Shown: positions 1 to 6,784, numbered from the stretch's first letter. The stretch is DNA of 8,722 nt from JBQCEE01 sp051960575 (GCF_051960575.1 NZ_JBQCEE010000363.1:1-8722), one strand, 5' to 3'. Numbers and translations are program-made. Notes: generated by a model from the letters alone, not told the origin.

Positions 1-374
1 ACGCCCTCGGCCAACGCGGCCGCGGTCTGCGGGAACGCCGCGTCCAGCGGCTCACCGGTCGCGAACGCCTGCCGCGGACCGACCATCGCCGCCGCCCTCA
101 CCCGCGCGGCGGCCTCGGCGGAATTGATCCGCAACGTCGCATGCAGCAACGCCTTCGTCGACCGCTGCGAATGCCGCGAGGCCACATCACGCCGGTCGAG
201 CTCCGCGATCACCGCCGCATCCACCGCCGCGAGCCGGCACCGCAACGCCTCCACCGACCGCACCGCATCCAGCAACTCCGCCTCGGACAACAACGCCGTC
301 GACGACCCCAGCAGCCCGTCCACCTCGGCATGCCCGGCCGGAAGCGTCCACGCCTCCACCACCGGTGCCACCAC
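1..374 (-). CDS. DUF222 (13E12-type) protein, N-terminal part; 3' end outside window
   Basis: The minus strand reads open from GTG at 374 to the window edge, about 124 residues. It begins VVAPVVEAWTLPAGHAEVDG and continues with a helical Ala/Leu/Arg-rich stretch containing AAVDAAVIAELDRRD, STKALLHATLRI and AAARVRAAAMVGPR. That pattern is typical of the DUF222 domain at the N-terminus of actinobacterial 13E12-repeat proteins, which usually carry a C-terminal HNH endonuclease domain. The HNH part would lie beyond position 1 and is not seen. An in-frame TAG at 386-384 excludes a longer start. There is no Shine-Dalgarno sequence, but a -10-like box lies 6 nt upstream of the GTG, so a leaderless mRNA is likely. 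Leucine is often TTG (about half of the leucines) and His/Asp are often CAT/GAT, unlike the neighbouring genes, which hints at separate ancestry. Cellular role is unknown; nuclease activity is inferred only from the family. Confidence 0.82.
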   Translation of the reverse strand, partial: MVAPVVEAWTLPAGHAEVDGLLGSSTALLSEAELLDAVRSVEALRCRLAAVDAAVIAELDRRDVASRHSQRSTKALLHATLRINSAEAAARVRAAAMVGPRQAFATGEPLDAAFPQTAAALAEG

Positions 375-409
375 GCCGTCAGTCTACCCGAAGAAGCGTT
401 CGAAAACAA
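374..409 (-). promoter_or_regulatory. Promoter of the DUF222 gene, leaderless type
   Basis: Read on the minus strand, TTGTTT (409-404) is followed by exactly 17 bp and then TAGACT (386-381). Six bases further is the GTG start codon at 374. TAGACT fits the actinobacterial TANNNT -10 box, and the -35 box keeps the TTG core. The spacing places the transcription start on the first base of GTG, so the mRNA would lack a 5' leader. This agrees with the absence of any purine-rich ribosome-binding site. The prediction is from sequence only. Confidence 0.5.
388..403 (-). promoter_or_regulatory. Putative LexA/SOS box
   Basis: The minus strand reads TCGAACGCTTCTTCGG (403-388). The mycobacterial/actinobacterial SOS box is TCGAAC-N4-GTTCGA. 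The first half-site matches 6 of 6, the spacer is the expected 4 bp, and the second half-site matches 4 of 6 (CTTCGG). The site fills the spacer between the -35 and -10 boxes of the DUF222 promoter, where a bound repressor would block RNA polymerase. Several 13E12-family genes of Mycobacterium tuberculosis are known to be DNA-damage inducible with LexA sites, which supports the reading. The imperfect second half leaves affinity uncertain. Confidence 0.5.
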
Positions 410-426
410 TCTTCAGGGCGAAGATT
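408..426 (-). terminator. Stem-loop terminator after the helicase gene
   Basis: A perfect 7-bp inverted repeat, AATCTTC / GAAGATT, flanks a 5-nt loop. On the minus strand it is followed directly by GTTTTC. It lies 55 nt downstream of the helicase stop codon and just before the DUF222 promoter, as expected for a terminator separating two co-directional genes. The stem is A+T-rich and the T tract has only four Ts, so efficiency may be modest. A weaker hairpin, TGGCA-GAA-TGCCA (457-469), lies between it and the stop codon. Confidence 0.5.
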
Positions 427-480
427 CCTTCGATGCCATAACGGATTCCGCGTCGTTGGCAGAATGCCAGCACAGCCCTT

Positions 481-3400
481 TCAGGCCAGCACGACCGCGC
501 CGTGCTCGACGGACGCCTCCAGCGCGGTGTCGATCGCGGCGAGCCTCGCCTCCGCAGCGGCGAGCGCGTCGGCCTGCTCGAAGCGATGGCCGTCGATGAT
601 CCGCTGCGCGGCGACGCCACGGTCGTAGGCGTCCAGCGCAGCCTCCTCGACCTCGGCGATCCGCAGGTCGAGCCGGTCGTACCAGCGCCGTACCGCACCG
701 ACGATGCCACGCGTCGAGGCCGCGGCACTCCCCCGCACCAGCGTCAGCGGCAGCGCGAGCTCGTCCACCCTGCGGTGCGCCAGGGTGATGCGCAGCGACA
801 GCACGTCGGCCGCGGCGGCCGACCATCCACCCTCGGGCACGAGCTCGATGCCGAGGCCCCGCCACGGTGCGCGCACGGGCCCGGGGTCGTCAGTGTGCCC
901 GAGCAGCAATCGCTCGCGCAGTGCCCGTGCCGCGAGCTTCACGTCCGCCTCGGGATCCGTGCCCACGGTGGTCTGCGCGAGCCGCTCGCGCGCCGCGCCG
1001 AGCAGCGCGGTCTGCTGGCTCCAGCGGTAGACGTCCTGTTCTGCCGTCGCCGCCTCGCGCCGCGCCGAGGTCACCGCCTGCTGGGCGATCGAGCGCAACA
1101 GCCGCAAGCGGCGCACCTCGGCCGCAGCCGTCGCCTGGTCGAGCAGCAGCGCGTTGCCGGTGGCGAGCGCCTTGACCTCGGCGTAGGTCAGCACCGACTC
1201 GCCGAGGTCGTCGATCGTCCGGGCGTCCGGTTCGGCCCGGTAGAGCTGCTCGATGAAGGTGGCCTTGCGTTGCAGCGTCTGCCACATGTACGCGTCGAAG
1301 GTGCCGCGCGTGACGTAGCGGTACACGTCGACGAGCGGGTTGAGATTGCCCGGACGGAAGGCACGCGCCTCGCGCTGCTCGATGTCCGACGGCCGCCACG
1401 GCGCATCGGCGTGGTGCACCGCGCGCAGCCGCGCCTGCACGTTGGTGCCCACGCCGAGCTTGTCGGTCGAGCCGATCAGCACCGCCACCGTGCCGTCGCG
1501 GCACTCGGCGAACAGCCGCATCCGTGCGTCCGGAGTGGTCGCCTCGTGCACGAAGCGCACCCGCTCGGCCGGCACACCGCGTGCGGCCAGGGCGTGGCGG
1601 AGCCGTCCGTAGGTCTGCAGCCCCTCGGATCCCGGCGTGCCCTGGTCGCAGAACACCACCTGCAGCACACCCCGTGCATCGCTGCCCGGGAACAGGTGGT
1701 CGGCGTGCTCGTGATGCACCCGCGCCACCCGCTCGGCGATCGCGTCCACCTTCGACGACGACTCGCGCACGCCGACCAGCATCGGGTCGAGGGCCACGCG
1801 GCGTCCGTCACCGCAGACGGCGAGCATGTTGTCGCCGCCCGGCTCGCCGCGCACCCGCTCGCGGTGGAGCTTGTCGACGCGCGCGCCGAGCGAGCCGATG
1901 TACTGGGCCTGACCCGGTGTCGGCTCGCAGACGATCGTCTCCTCCCGCCGCTGCGGACGCGGCAACCCCAACTCGTCCGCGCGCAGCACGTCGGCGCATC
2001 TGCCGAGCATGCGCCGCAGCTCCGGCAGGTTGCGGATGCGCGCCGGACGCTGCACCAACCGGATCGTCGAGGCGTCCGGGCTGATCTCAACGGACGTTGC
2101 GTAGTCGACGAAGACGGCGGCCCACGCGTCGAAATGGTCGATGCCCGCCTCGGCCAGCACGTCGGGCTGGACGAAGGTCTGCCACACGAACGTCTCGGCG
2201 ATCGTGTTCGACCACGGCGTGCCGGTGAACAGGGCGAGGCTCGGGCGCTGCCCCCGGCGGGCACGCAGCAACTGCGCCTTGAGCAGCAGGTCGGCGGCGC
2301 GCTGCGACGACCCGAGCGAGATGCCGGTCATGCGGGACGTGACCGGCAACCGCTTGAAGTAGTGCGCCTCGTCGACGAGCAGCAGGTCGACGCCGAGGTC
2401 GTCGAAGGTGATCGCCGGACGCGGTCGCGCGCGCACCGCCGCCAGTCGCTCCTCGAGCCCCTTGCGACGGCGCTGCAGCAGCGCGCGGCCGTGCCGCCCG
2501 CCGCGGCCGCCGCGGATCTCGGCGTCGACGTCGTCGATGCGCGCGCGCAACCAGGCGACCTCGGCCTCGGGCGTCACCGGCCGCGCGCTGAAGGTGCCGT
2601 GCGAGACGATCACCGCGTCCCAGTCGCCGGTGGCGCAGCGCGCGGCGAGCGCCTCCCGCGAGCGCACGTCGTCCTCGTCCTGCACCAGGAACGACCCGAA
2701 CGGGTAGGCCTGCCGCGCCTCGCGCGCGGTCTGCTCCACCAGGTGCGCCGGGACGACGATCATCGGCTTGCCGGCCAGGCCCAACCGGCGCGCGGTCAGC
2801 GCCGCGCACACCATCGACCGCGTCTTGCCCGCGCCGACCGCGTGCGCGCACAGCGTGGCGGGCGACGAGACCACCTGCGCGACGATGTCGCGCTGCCACG
2901 GCCACAGCTCGATGCCGTCGGCAAGGCCCGGGAAGGTCAGGTGCGCATCGTCGTGCCGCCGCACGACGTGGGTGTTGAAACGCCGGTTGTACTCGCGGGT
3001 GAGCCGGGCCGTGCGTTCGGCGTCCTCCCACAGCCAGGTGCGGAAGCGCTCCTGCAGCGCGGTCAGCCGCTCCTGCGCCTCGAGGCTCGCCTCGGGATTC
3101 CGCACGCGCAGCCGCCGCCCCGGGAGCGCCACCGTGTCGAACACGACCGGCGCCTTGCCGTTGAGGCCGGCCGCCAGCAGCTCGTAGGCGCTCATGCGCG
3201 GCGTGCTGTACAGCGCGAAGTTGCCGACCGGCACCTTGCCGTTCGGGTCGATCTTCCACGACGCCGCCGACGGCAGGTGCCGCACCTTGACGCGGCCGCC
3301 GAGCACGTCGTGCACGAACGCCTCGATGTCCTCGGCCGCGATCCACGGCGCCCCGAGCGAGACCGCGATGTCGAGGGGGCCGACCTCCGGCGGCTCGGCC

Positions 3401-4059
3401 TCGGTCAACGCTGCGACGTTGCGCCGGTACTGCCGGTCGTCGAGCGCGGCCGCCTCGGCGGCGGCCCGCTTGGCCCGGACGTCGCCGGACAGGTACTCGC
3501 GGCGGCCGACCCATGCGCCGCCCCGCTTGGGGTCGCGGTAGACCAGGTCGCCGAGGGCCTCGATCGCCGCAGCGGCGTCCGGCAGGTCGAGCAGCGTCGC
3601 CACCCGCTCGGGGTCGATGCGTCCCTCGCCGAGCGAGACGAGCAGGGCCTCGTGCACGTTCGCCACCCGCTCGGTCGGCGCCCGCCGACCGTGCACCCGG
3701 CGCAGCAGGATCGGCGCCGGCTCGGCCCGGCCGGTCTCGACGTCGTAGACCTCGAGCGCCATGACGGCGTGGTAGTCGGGGTCGTGCCGGAAGCCGCCGA
3801 GATCCGGACGCCGCAGCCGCAGCTCCGGCTCGCCGGTCTGCGGGTCGGGGCGCCCGTCGTGCAGCACCTCGACATCCGCCCGGTTCAGCGCTCCCCACCG
3901 CGCGACGTACCCGCGGTACGCCGCGAGCGCCGTCGCACGCGTCGGCGCGAGCCCGTCGTCCGAGCGCCCGGCGTCGGCCTCGAGGGTCAGCAGGGCGCGC
4001 ATCGCATCCCGCAGCGTGTGCAGGTCGGCCAGTTCGGCCGCCGCCTGCGCTGTCGTCAC
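481..4059 (-). CDS. SNF2-type DEAH helicase, N12-class methylase/helicase family, lacking the methylase half
   Basis: The predicted protein has 1192 residues and is cytoplasmic, with no signal or membrane segment. Residues 390-960 form a superfamily 2 helicase: motif I VGAGKT (408-413), motif II DEAH (563-566), motif III FTGTPWSNT (611-619), and a C-terminal RecA-like lobe with LIGSTDKLGVGTNVQ (861-875), HHADAPWRPSDIEQ and QREARAFR (895-902). Residues 130-270, containing VYRDPKRGGAW, REYLSGDVRAK and GAPWIAAEDIEAFV, also match the pre-helicase region of N12-class DNA methylases (COG4646). The phage P1 DarB type combines methylase and helicase in the same way. No NPPY-type methylase motif or SAM-binding loop is present, so this is the helicase part alone. 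Motif VI has Ala for the usual Gly (A898). Charged helical, probably coiled-coil, regions lie at 966-1030 and 1120-1185. GTG at 4059 was chosen because the frame upstream is low-complexity and overlaps the next gene. DNA translocation or remodelling is inferred; the substrate is unknown. Confidence 0.85.
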   Translation of the reverse strand: MTTAQAAAELADLHTLRDAMRALLTLEADAGRSDDGLAPTRATALAAYRGYVARWGALNRADVEVLHDGRPDPQTGEPELRLRRPDLGGFRHDPDYHAVMALEVYDVETGRAEPAPILLRRVHGRRAPTERVANVHEALLVSLGEGRIDPERVATLLDLPDAAAAIEALGDLVYRDPKRGGAWVGRREYLSGDVRAKRAAAEAAALDDRQYRRNVAALTEAEPPEVGPLDIAVSLGAPWIAAEDIEAFVHDVLGGRVKVRHLPSAASWKIDPNGKVPVGNFALYSTPRMSAYELLAAGLNGKAPVVFDTVALPGRRLRVRNPEASLEAQERLTALQERFRTWLWEDAERTARLTREYNRRFNTHVVRRHDDAHLTFPGLADGIELWPWQRDIVAQVVSSPATLCAHAVGAGKTRSMVCAALTARRLGLAGKPMIVVPAHLVEQTAREARQAYPFGSFLVQDEDDVRSREALAARCATGDWDAVIVSHGTFSARPVTPEAEVAWLRARIDDVDAEIRGGRGGRHGRALLQRRRKGLEERLAAVRARPRPAITFDDLGVDLLLVDEAHYFKRLPVTSRMTGISLGSSQRAADLLLKAQLLRARRGQRPSLALFTGTPWSNTIAETFVWQTFVQPDVLAEAGIDHFDAWAAVFVDYATSVEISPDASTIRLVQRPARIRNLPELRRMLGRCADVLRADELGLPRPQRREETIVCEPTPGQAQYIGSLGARVDKLHRERVRGEPGGDNMLAVCGDGRRVALDPMLVGVRESSSKVDAIAERVARVHHEHADHLFPGSDARGVLQVVFCDQGTPGSEGLQTYGRLRHALAARGVPAERVRFVHEATTPDARMRLFAECRDGTVAVLIGSTDKLGVGTNVQARLRAVHHADAPWRPSDIEQREARAFRPGNLNPLVDVYRYVTRGTFDAYMWQTLQRKATFIEQLYRAEPDARTIDDLGESVLTYAEVKALATGNALLLDQATAAAEVRRLRLLRSIAQQAVTSARREAATAEQDVYRWSQQTALLGAARERLAQTTVGTDPEADVKLAARALRERLLLGHTDDPGPVRAPWRGLGIELVPEGGWSAAAADVLSLRITLAHRRVDELALPLTLVRGSAAASTRGIVGAVRRWYDRLDLRIAEVEEAALDAYDRGVAAQRIIDGHRFEQADALAAAEARLAAIDTALEASVEHGAVVLA

Positions 4060-4086
4060 CGACCCAGTGTCCCGGGTCGGGGTGAC
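4055..4086. promoter_or_regulatory. Imperfect dyad covering the helicase start codon
   Basis: The plus strand has GTCACC-GACCC, an 8-nt loop, then GGGTC-GG-GGTGAC. The arms pair over 11 bp with a 2-nt bulge. The helicase GTG start codon (4059-4057) lies in one arm. The dyad could be an operator in the divergent promoter region, or an mRNA hairpin that hides the helicase start and so lowers translation. No clear Shine-Dalgarno precedes the GTG. Function is inferred from symmetry and position only. Confidence 0.4.
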
Positions 4087-4091
4087 GGCAC

Positions 4092-4112
4092 GGTCAGGGA
4101 CCACCCGTGACC
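4092..4112. promoter_or_regulatory. Second dyad in the divergent intergenic region
   Basis: GGTCAGGG (4092-4099), a 4-nt loop, then CCC-G-TGACC (4104-4112) form an 8-bp stem with one bulged G. It starts 6 bp after the dyad over the helicase start, within the 120 bp separating the helicase from the membrane-protein gene. It may be a second operator site or just a G+C-rich hairpin. I see no convincing -10 box for either gene in this interval. Confidence 0.3.
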
Positions 4113-4167
4113 ACGGCGGGCTGATCGGCCCTGCGGTCGTGACACCGCCGCAGCGAGGCTGGGCGCT

Positions 4168-4174
4168 GAGGAGG
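4168..4174 (+). promoter_or_regulatory. Ribosome-binding site that fixes the membrane-protein start
   Basis: GAGGAGG lies 5 nt upstream of ATG at 4180. An in-frame GTG at 4174 overlaps the last base of this site, so it cannot be the start served by it. The ATG at 4180 is preferred. Confidence 0.75.
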
Positions 4175-4179
4175 TGCCG

Positions 4180-4614
4180 ATGCGCCGGTGGTTGATCGGG
4201 CTCGAGTCGTTCGTCGCGATCGCCGCGATCGCGGGCGGGTTCCTGCTCGCCGTCGCGCCCGACGGGCATCTGCTCGACGCCCACCGCTCGGCACTCGACG
4301 GGTCGCCGTTCACCGACTGGCGTGTGCCGGGCCTGCTGCTGCTGGCGCTGGTCGGCGGCGGCTTCGCGCTCGCGGCCTGGGGTGAATGGCGGCAGGTGCC
4401 CCGGGCCGCGTCCATCTCGATCGTCGCGGGCACCGGGCTGATCGCGTTCGAGATCGTCGAGGCGCTGTGGATCGGGCCGCAGCCGCTGCAGGCGGTGTTC
4501 GCGCTCGTCGGCCTCGCCGTCGTCGCCTTCGTCGTCGCGGTGCGACATGAACCGCCACTGCCGTCCACCCGTGCCACCGACCCATCGCGCCAGACCGTAG
4601 GGAGACCACGATGA
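4180..4614 (+). CDS. Small four-helix membrane protein of unknown function
   Basis: The protein has 144 residues and four hydrophobic segments, at about 4-26, 49-68, 75-98 and 103-122, with a short polar C-terminal tail. A positively charged start (MRRW) suggests a cytoplasmic N-terminus, and four helices would put the C-terminus there too. No catalytic motif is visible and I do not recognise a named family; similar small unnamed membrane proteins are common in actinomycetes. It has a strong ribosome-binding site. Its stop codon overlaps the start of the CBS-BON gene (ATGA at 4611-4614), so the two are very probably co-transcribed and translationally coupled. A membrane anchor, channel or partner for the CBS-BON protein is a reasonable inference, not shown. 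Confidence 0.8.
   Translation: MRRWLIGLESFVAIAAIAGGFLLAVAPDGHLLDAHRSALDGSPFTDWRVPGLLLLALVGGGFALAAWGEWRQVPRAASISIVAGTGLIAFEIVEALWIGPQPLQAVFALVGLAVVAFVVAVRHEPPLPSTRATDPSRQTVGRPR
4599..4604 (+). promoter_or_regulatory. Ribosome-binding site of the CBS-BON gene
   Basis: AGGGAG lies 6 nt upstream of ATG at 4611, inside the end of the membrane-protein gene. It supports this start and independent re-initiation at the ATGA overlap. Confidence 0.6.
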
Positions 4615-5297
4615 CCCAGGACAGCACGCCGTTGCTGCCGGAGGCCGCGCCGTACCGCGTCGCCGACGTCATGACCACCGAGGTCGTGACCGTCCGCGCC
4701 TTCGCCGGGCTGAAGGAGGTCGCCCGGGTGCTGCGCACGCACCGCGTCGACGCCGTCCCCGTCGTCGACGGCGACCACCGCGTCCTCGGCGTCGTCTCGA
4801 CCTCGGACCTCCTGCTGCACATCGCCCGGCACGCTCGCGTCGCGCCGCGCGGGCACCGCCTCTCGGCAGCCGGTGAGGCGCGCACCAAGCGCGAGGCGAT
4901 GTCGGCAAGCCTGTTGATGACGACGCCGCCGATCACCATCGGCAGCAGCGCGACCATCGAGATGGCGGCGGAACTCATCGCGCAGCACCGGGTGCGGATG
5001 CTGCCGGTCGTCGACGCGCAGACCCGCCTGCTCGGCGTCGTCACCCGCAACGACCTGGTGACGATCTTCCTGCGCGACGACGCCGAGATCGCCGCCGACA
5101 TCACGGCTCGCGTCCTGCGGCCGAACGGCGTCGACGCGGGGTCGGCGCTGCAGATGGACGTCGTGAACGGCGTCGTCGTCCTCGCCGGCCGCGCCCCGGA
5201 CGCCGCCACCGCCGACCGCGTGGCCAAGGGCGCGGGCCTGGTCATCGGCGTCGTCGCCGTGCGCGATCACATCGAGCGACCGCTGACGACGGGCTAA
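4611..5297 (+). CDS. CBS-CBS-BON domain protein
   Basis: The protein has 228 residues and is predicted soluble. The first CBS domain (about 16-70) starts VADVMTTEVVTV and ends VLGVVSTSDLL. The second (about 98-153) has SLLMTTPPITI and LLGVVTRNDLV. Both carry the G-h-h-S/T-x-x-D ribose-phosphate-binding pattern (S63/D66 and T145/D148), so the pair can form a Bateman module that binds AMP, ATP or a related ligand. Residues about 154-225 form a BON domain (DITARVLRPNGV, VVNGVVVLAGRA, VIGVVAVRDHI), a fold linked to membranes or phospholipids. A basic, His-containing linker (71-97) joins the CBS domains. The likely role is sensing cellular energy or stress at the membrane, probably with the coupled membrane protein; the ligand is not known. 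The stop codon overlaps that of the convergent monooxygenase gene. Confidence 0.9.
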   Translation: MTQDSTPLLPEAAPYRVADVMTTEVVTVRAFAGLKEVARVLRTHRVDAVPVVDGDHRVLGVVSTSDLLLHIARHARVAPRGHRLSAAGEARTKREAMSASLLMTTPPITIGSSATIEMAAELIAQHRVRMLPVVDAQTRLLGVVTRNDLVTIFLRDDAEIAADITARVLRPNGVDAGSALQMDVVNGVVVLAGRAPDAATADRVAKGAGLVIGVVAVRDHIERPLTTG

Positions 5298-6772
5298 CGC
5301 GCCGCGGCCGTCCGCCCCGCGTCCACCGTCTCGAAGTCCTCGGCGCGGAAGACGGCCTGCCGCTTGTACTGGACGCCGAGGCGCGGCCAGTTCGTCGTGA
5401 CGCGGCCGTCGGCCTGCCGGTACCACGACGAGCACCGGCTCCAGACGCTGTCGCGCAGCTCGTCCTGCACCTCGCGGTCGTAGCGCTCCTCGACCTCCGG
5501 CCGCACGGCCAGCGGCGCGCCACCCGATCGCAGCTGCTCGACGAACGCGCGGACGTAGCGGGCCTGCGCCTCGAGGAAGTAGATGATCGAGCCGCCGCCG
5601 GTGTTCGTGTTCGGGCCGTACATGATCAGGAAGTTCGGGAACTTCGGCACGCTGAGCCCGTAGTACGCCCGCGCGCCCTCGGCCCACTGCTCGTGCAGGT
5701 CGAGCCCACCCGGGCCGACGATCCGCATCGGCGCGAGGAACTCGGTCGCCTTGAAACCGGTCCCCCAGATGAGGACGTCCGCCTCGTGCGTGACGCCGTC
5801 CTCGGTGACGACGCCGTTCGGCACGATCTCGCGGATCGCCGTGGTCACCAGGTCGACGTTCGGCTGGGCCAGGGCGGGCAGGTAGTCGCTGGAGAAGAGG
5901 ATGCGCTTGCAGCCGACCGGGTAGTCGGGCCACACCTTCTCGAACAGTCCGGGGCGGCTCTTGGTCTGCCGCTTCATGTGCAGCCGCGAGACGGTGCGCA
6001 CGGTGCGGGCGAGCGCCGGCGAGTACACCCACGCGATGCTGAGCGCCTCGACCAGCCCGTACCACGTGCCCCGCTCGACGAGCTGCGTCGCCGGCACGCC
6101 CTCGAACAGCTTGTGGTGCAGCCGGCTGAACTCACGGTCGGGACGCGGGAGCAGGTATGGCGCCGACCGCTGGAACACCGTCATCTGCCGCACCTGCGGC
6201 TGCAGCTCGGGGATGAACTGGATCGCGCTGGCGCCGGTGCCGATCACCGCGACCCGCTTGCCGGCGAGGTCGACCGAGTGGTCCCAGGTCGCCGAGTGGA
6301 ACGACTCGCCTGCGAACGTCTCGCGTCCCGGGATCGGCGCGTAGGACGGACGCGAGAGCTGGCCGACCGCCGACACCAGCACGTCGACGGTCTCGGTGCC
6401 GCCGTCGCCGAGCGCCACCGTCCAGGTGGCCGACTCGTCGTCCCACACCGCGCCCGTGACCTCGACACCGAAGCGGATGTGCCGGCGCACGTCGTACTTG
6501 TCGGCGACGTGCCGCACGTAGTCGAGGATCGCCGGCTGCCGCGAGAACCGGCGCGGCCACTGCGGGTTCGGCTCGAACGAGTACGAGTAGAACGGCGACG
6601 GCACGTCGCACGCCGCACCCGGGTAGGTGTTCTCGCGCCAGACACCGCCGACGTCATCGGCCTTCTCGAACACGACGATGTCGTGCAGCCCGGCTCGCTT
6701 GAGCTCGATGACGGCGGCGATGCCGCCGAGGCCGGCGCCGATCACGCCGATGCGCGGGGAGGTCGTGGTCAC
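5294..6772 (-). CDS. Flavin monooxygenase, type I Baeyer-Villiger family
   Basis: The protein has 492 residues, a usual length for the family. It should use FAD and NADPH to insert one oxygen atom from O2 into a ketone, giving an ester or lactone. Visible motifs are the FAD Rossmann loop GAGLGG (12-17), GGVWRENTYPGAACD (42-56, matching the family motif [A/G]GxWxxxx[F/Y]PGxxxD), the Baeyer-Villiger fingerprint FAGESFHSATWD (153-164, FxGxxxHxxxW[P/D]), the NADPH Rossmann loop GTGASA (178-183) and WGTGF (336-340). It is probably cytoplasmic. GTG at 6772 is the start because it lies just before the FAD loop; the upstream extension is not protein-like. An ATG 8 bases upstream is out of frame and meets TGA after three codons. 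There is no clear ribosome-binding site. The substrate cannot be deduced from sequence. A heteroatom-oxidising flavin monooxygenase is less likely given the fingerprint. Confidence 0.92.
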   Translation of the reverse strand: MTTTSPRIGVIGAGLGGIAAVIELKRAGLHDIVVFEKADDVGGVWRENTYPGAACDVPSPFYSYSFEPNPQWPRRFSRQPAILDYVRHVADKYDVRRHIRFGVEVTGAVWDDESATWTVALGDGGTETVDVLVSAVGQLSRPSYAPIPGRETFAGESFHSATWDHSVDLAGKRVAVIGTGASAIQFIPELQPQVRQMTVFQRSAPYLLPRPDREFSRLHHKLFEGVPATQLVERGTWYGLVEALSIAWVYSPALARTVRTVSRLHMKRQTKSRPGLFEKVWPDYPVGCKRILFSSDYLPALAQPNVDLVTTAIREIVPNGVVTEDGVTHEADVLIWGTGFKATEFLAPMRIVGPGGLDLHEQWAEGARAYYGLSVPKFPNFLIMYGPNTNTGGGSIIYFLEAQARYVRAFVEQLRSGGAPLAVRPEVEERYDREVQDELRDSVWSRCSSWYRQADGRVTTNWPRLGVQYKRQAVFRAEDFETVDAGRTAAAR

Positions 6773-6784
6773 GCGGACATTGTG
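6773..6784 (-). promoter_or_regulatory. Weak -10 candidate for a leaderless monooxygenase mRNA
   Basis: On the minus strand CACAAT (6784-6779) stands 6 nt before the GTG start, the same geometry as at the DUF222 gene. It matches TATAAT at 4 of 6 positions. No good -35 box lies at 16-18 bp, so this is only a candidate. Confidence 0.2.

Noticed and set aside
481..4059. Reading the large gene as a complete N12-class DNA methylase (restriction-modification enzyme)
   Set aside because: No NPPY catalytic motif or SAM-binding loop occurs anywhere in the 1192 residues; only the helicase-side regions are present.
502..4110. A plus-strand open frame of about 1200 codons antisense to the helicase gene
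   Set aside because: It is Arg/Pro/His/Ala-rich without any domain motif, and mirrors the real helicase codons in G+C-rich DNA. The minus-strand frame has a full set of helicase motifs.
4133..4148. Inverted repeat GCGGT-N6-ACCGC before the membrane-protein gene
   Set aside because: Five-base arms are expected by chance in such G+C-rich DNA, and nothing else supports a site.
4060..4548. Upstream extension of the helicase frame giving 1355 residues
   Set aside because: The extra 163 residues are low-complexity Arg/Asp/Gln-rich sequence, overlap the membrane-protein gene that has a strong ribosome-binding site, and resemble nothing in the family.
4056..6065. Minus-strand frame of about 670 codons across the CBS and monooxygenase genes
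   Set aside because: It is an out-of-frame shadow covering two genes with clear domains on their own frames.
6571..6590. GTTCG-N3-CGAAC inverted repeat resembling a LexA site
   Set aside because: It lies inside the monooxygenase coding sequence, and the half-sites have the wrong orientation and spacing for the SOS box.
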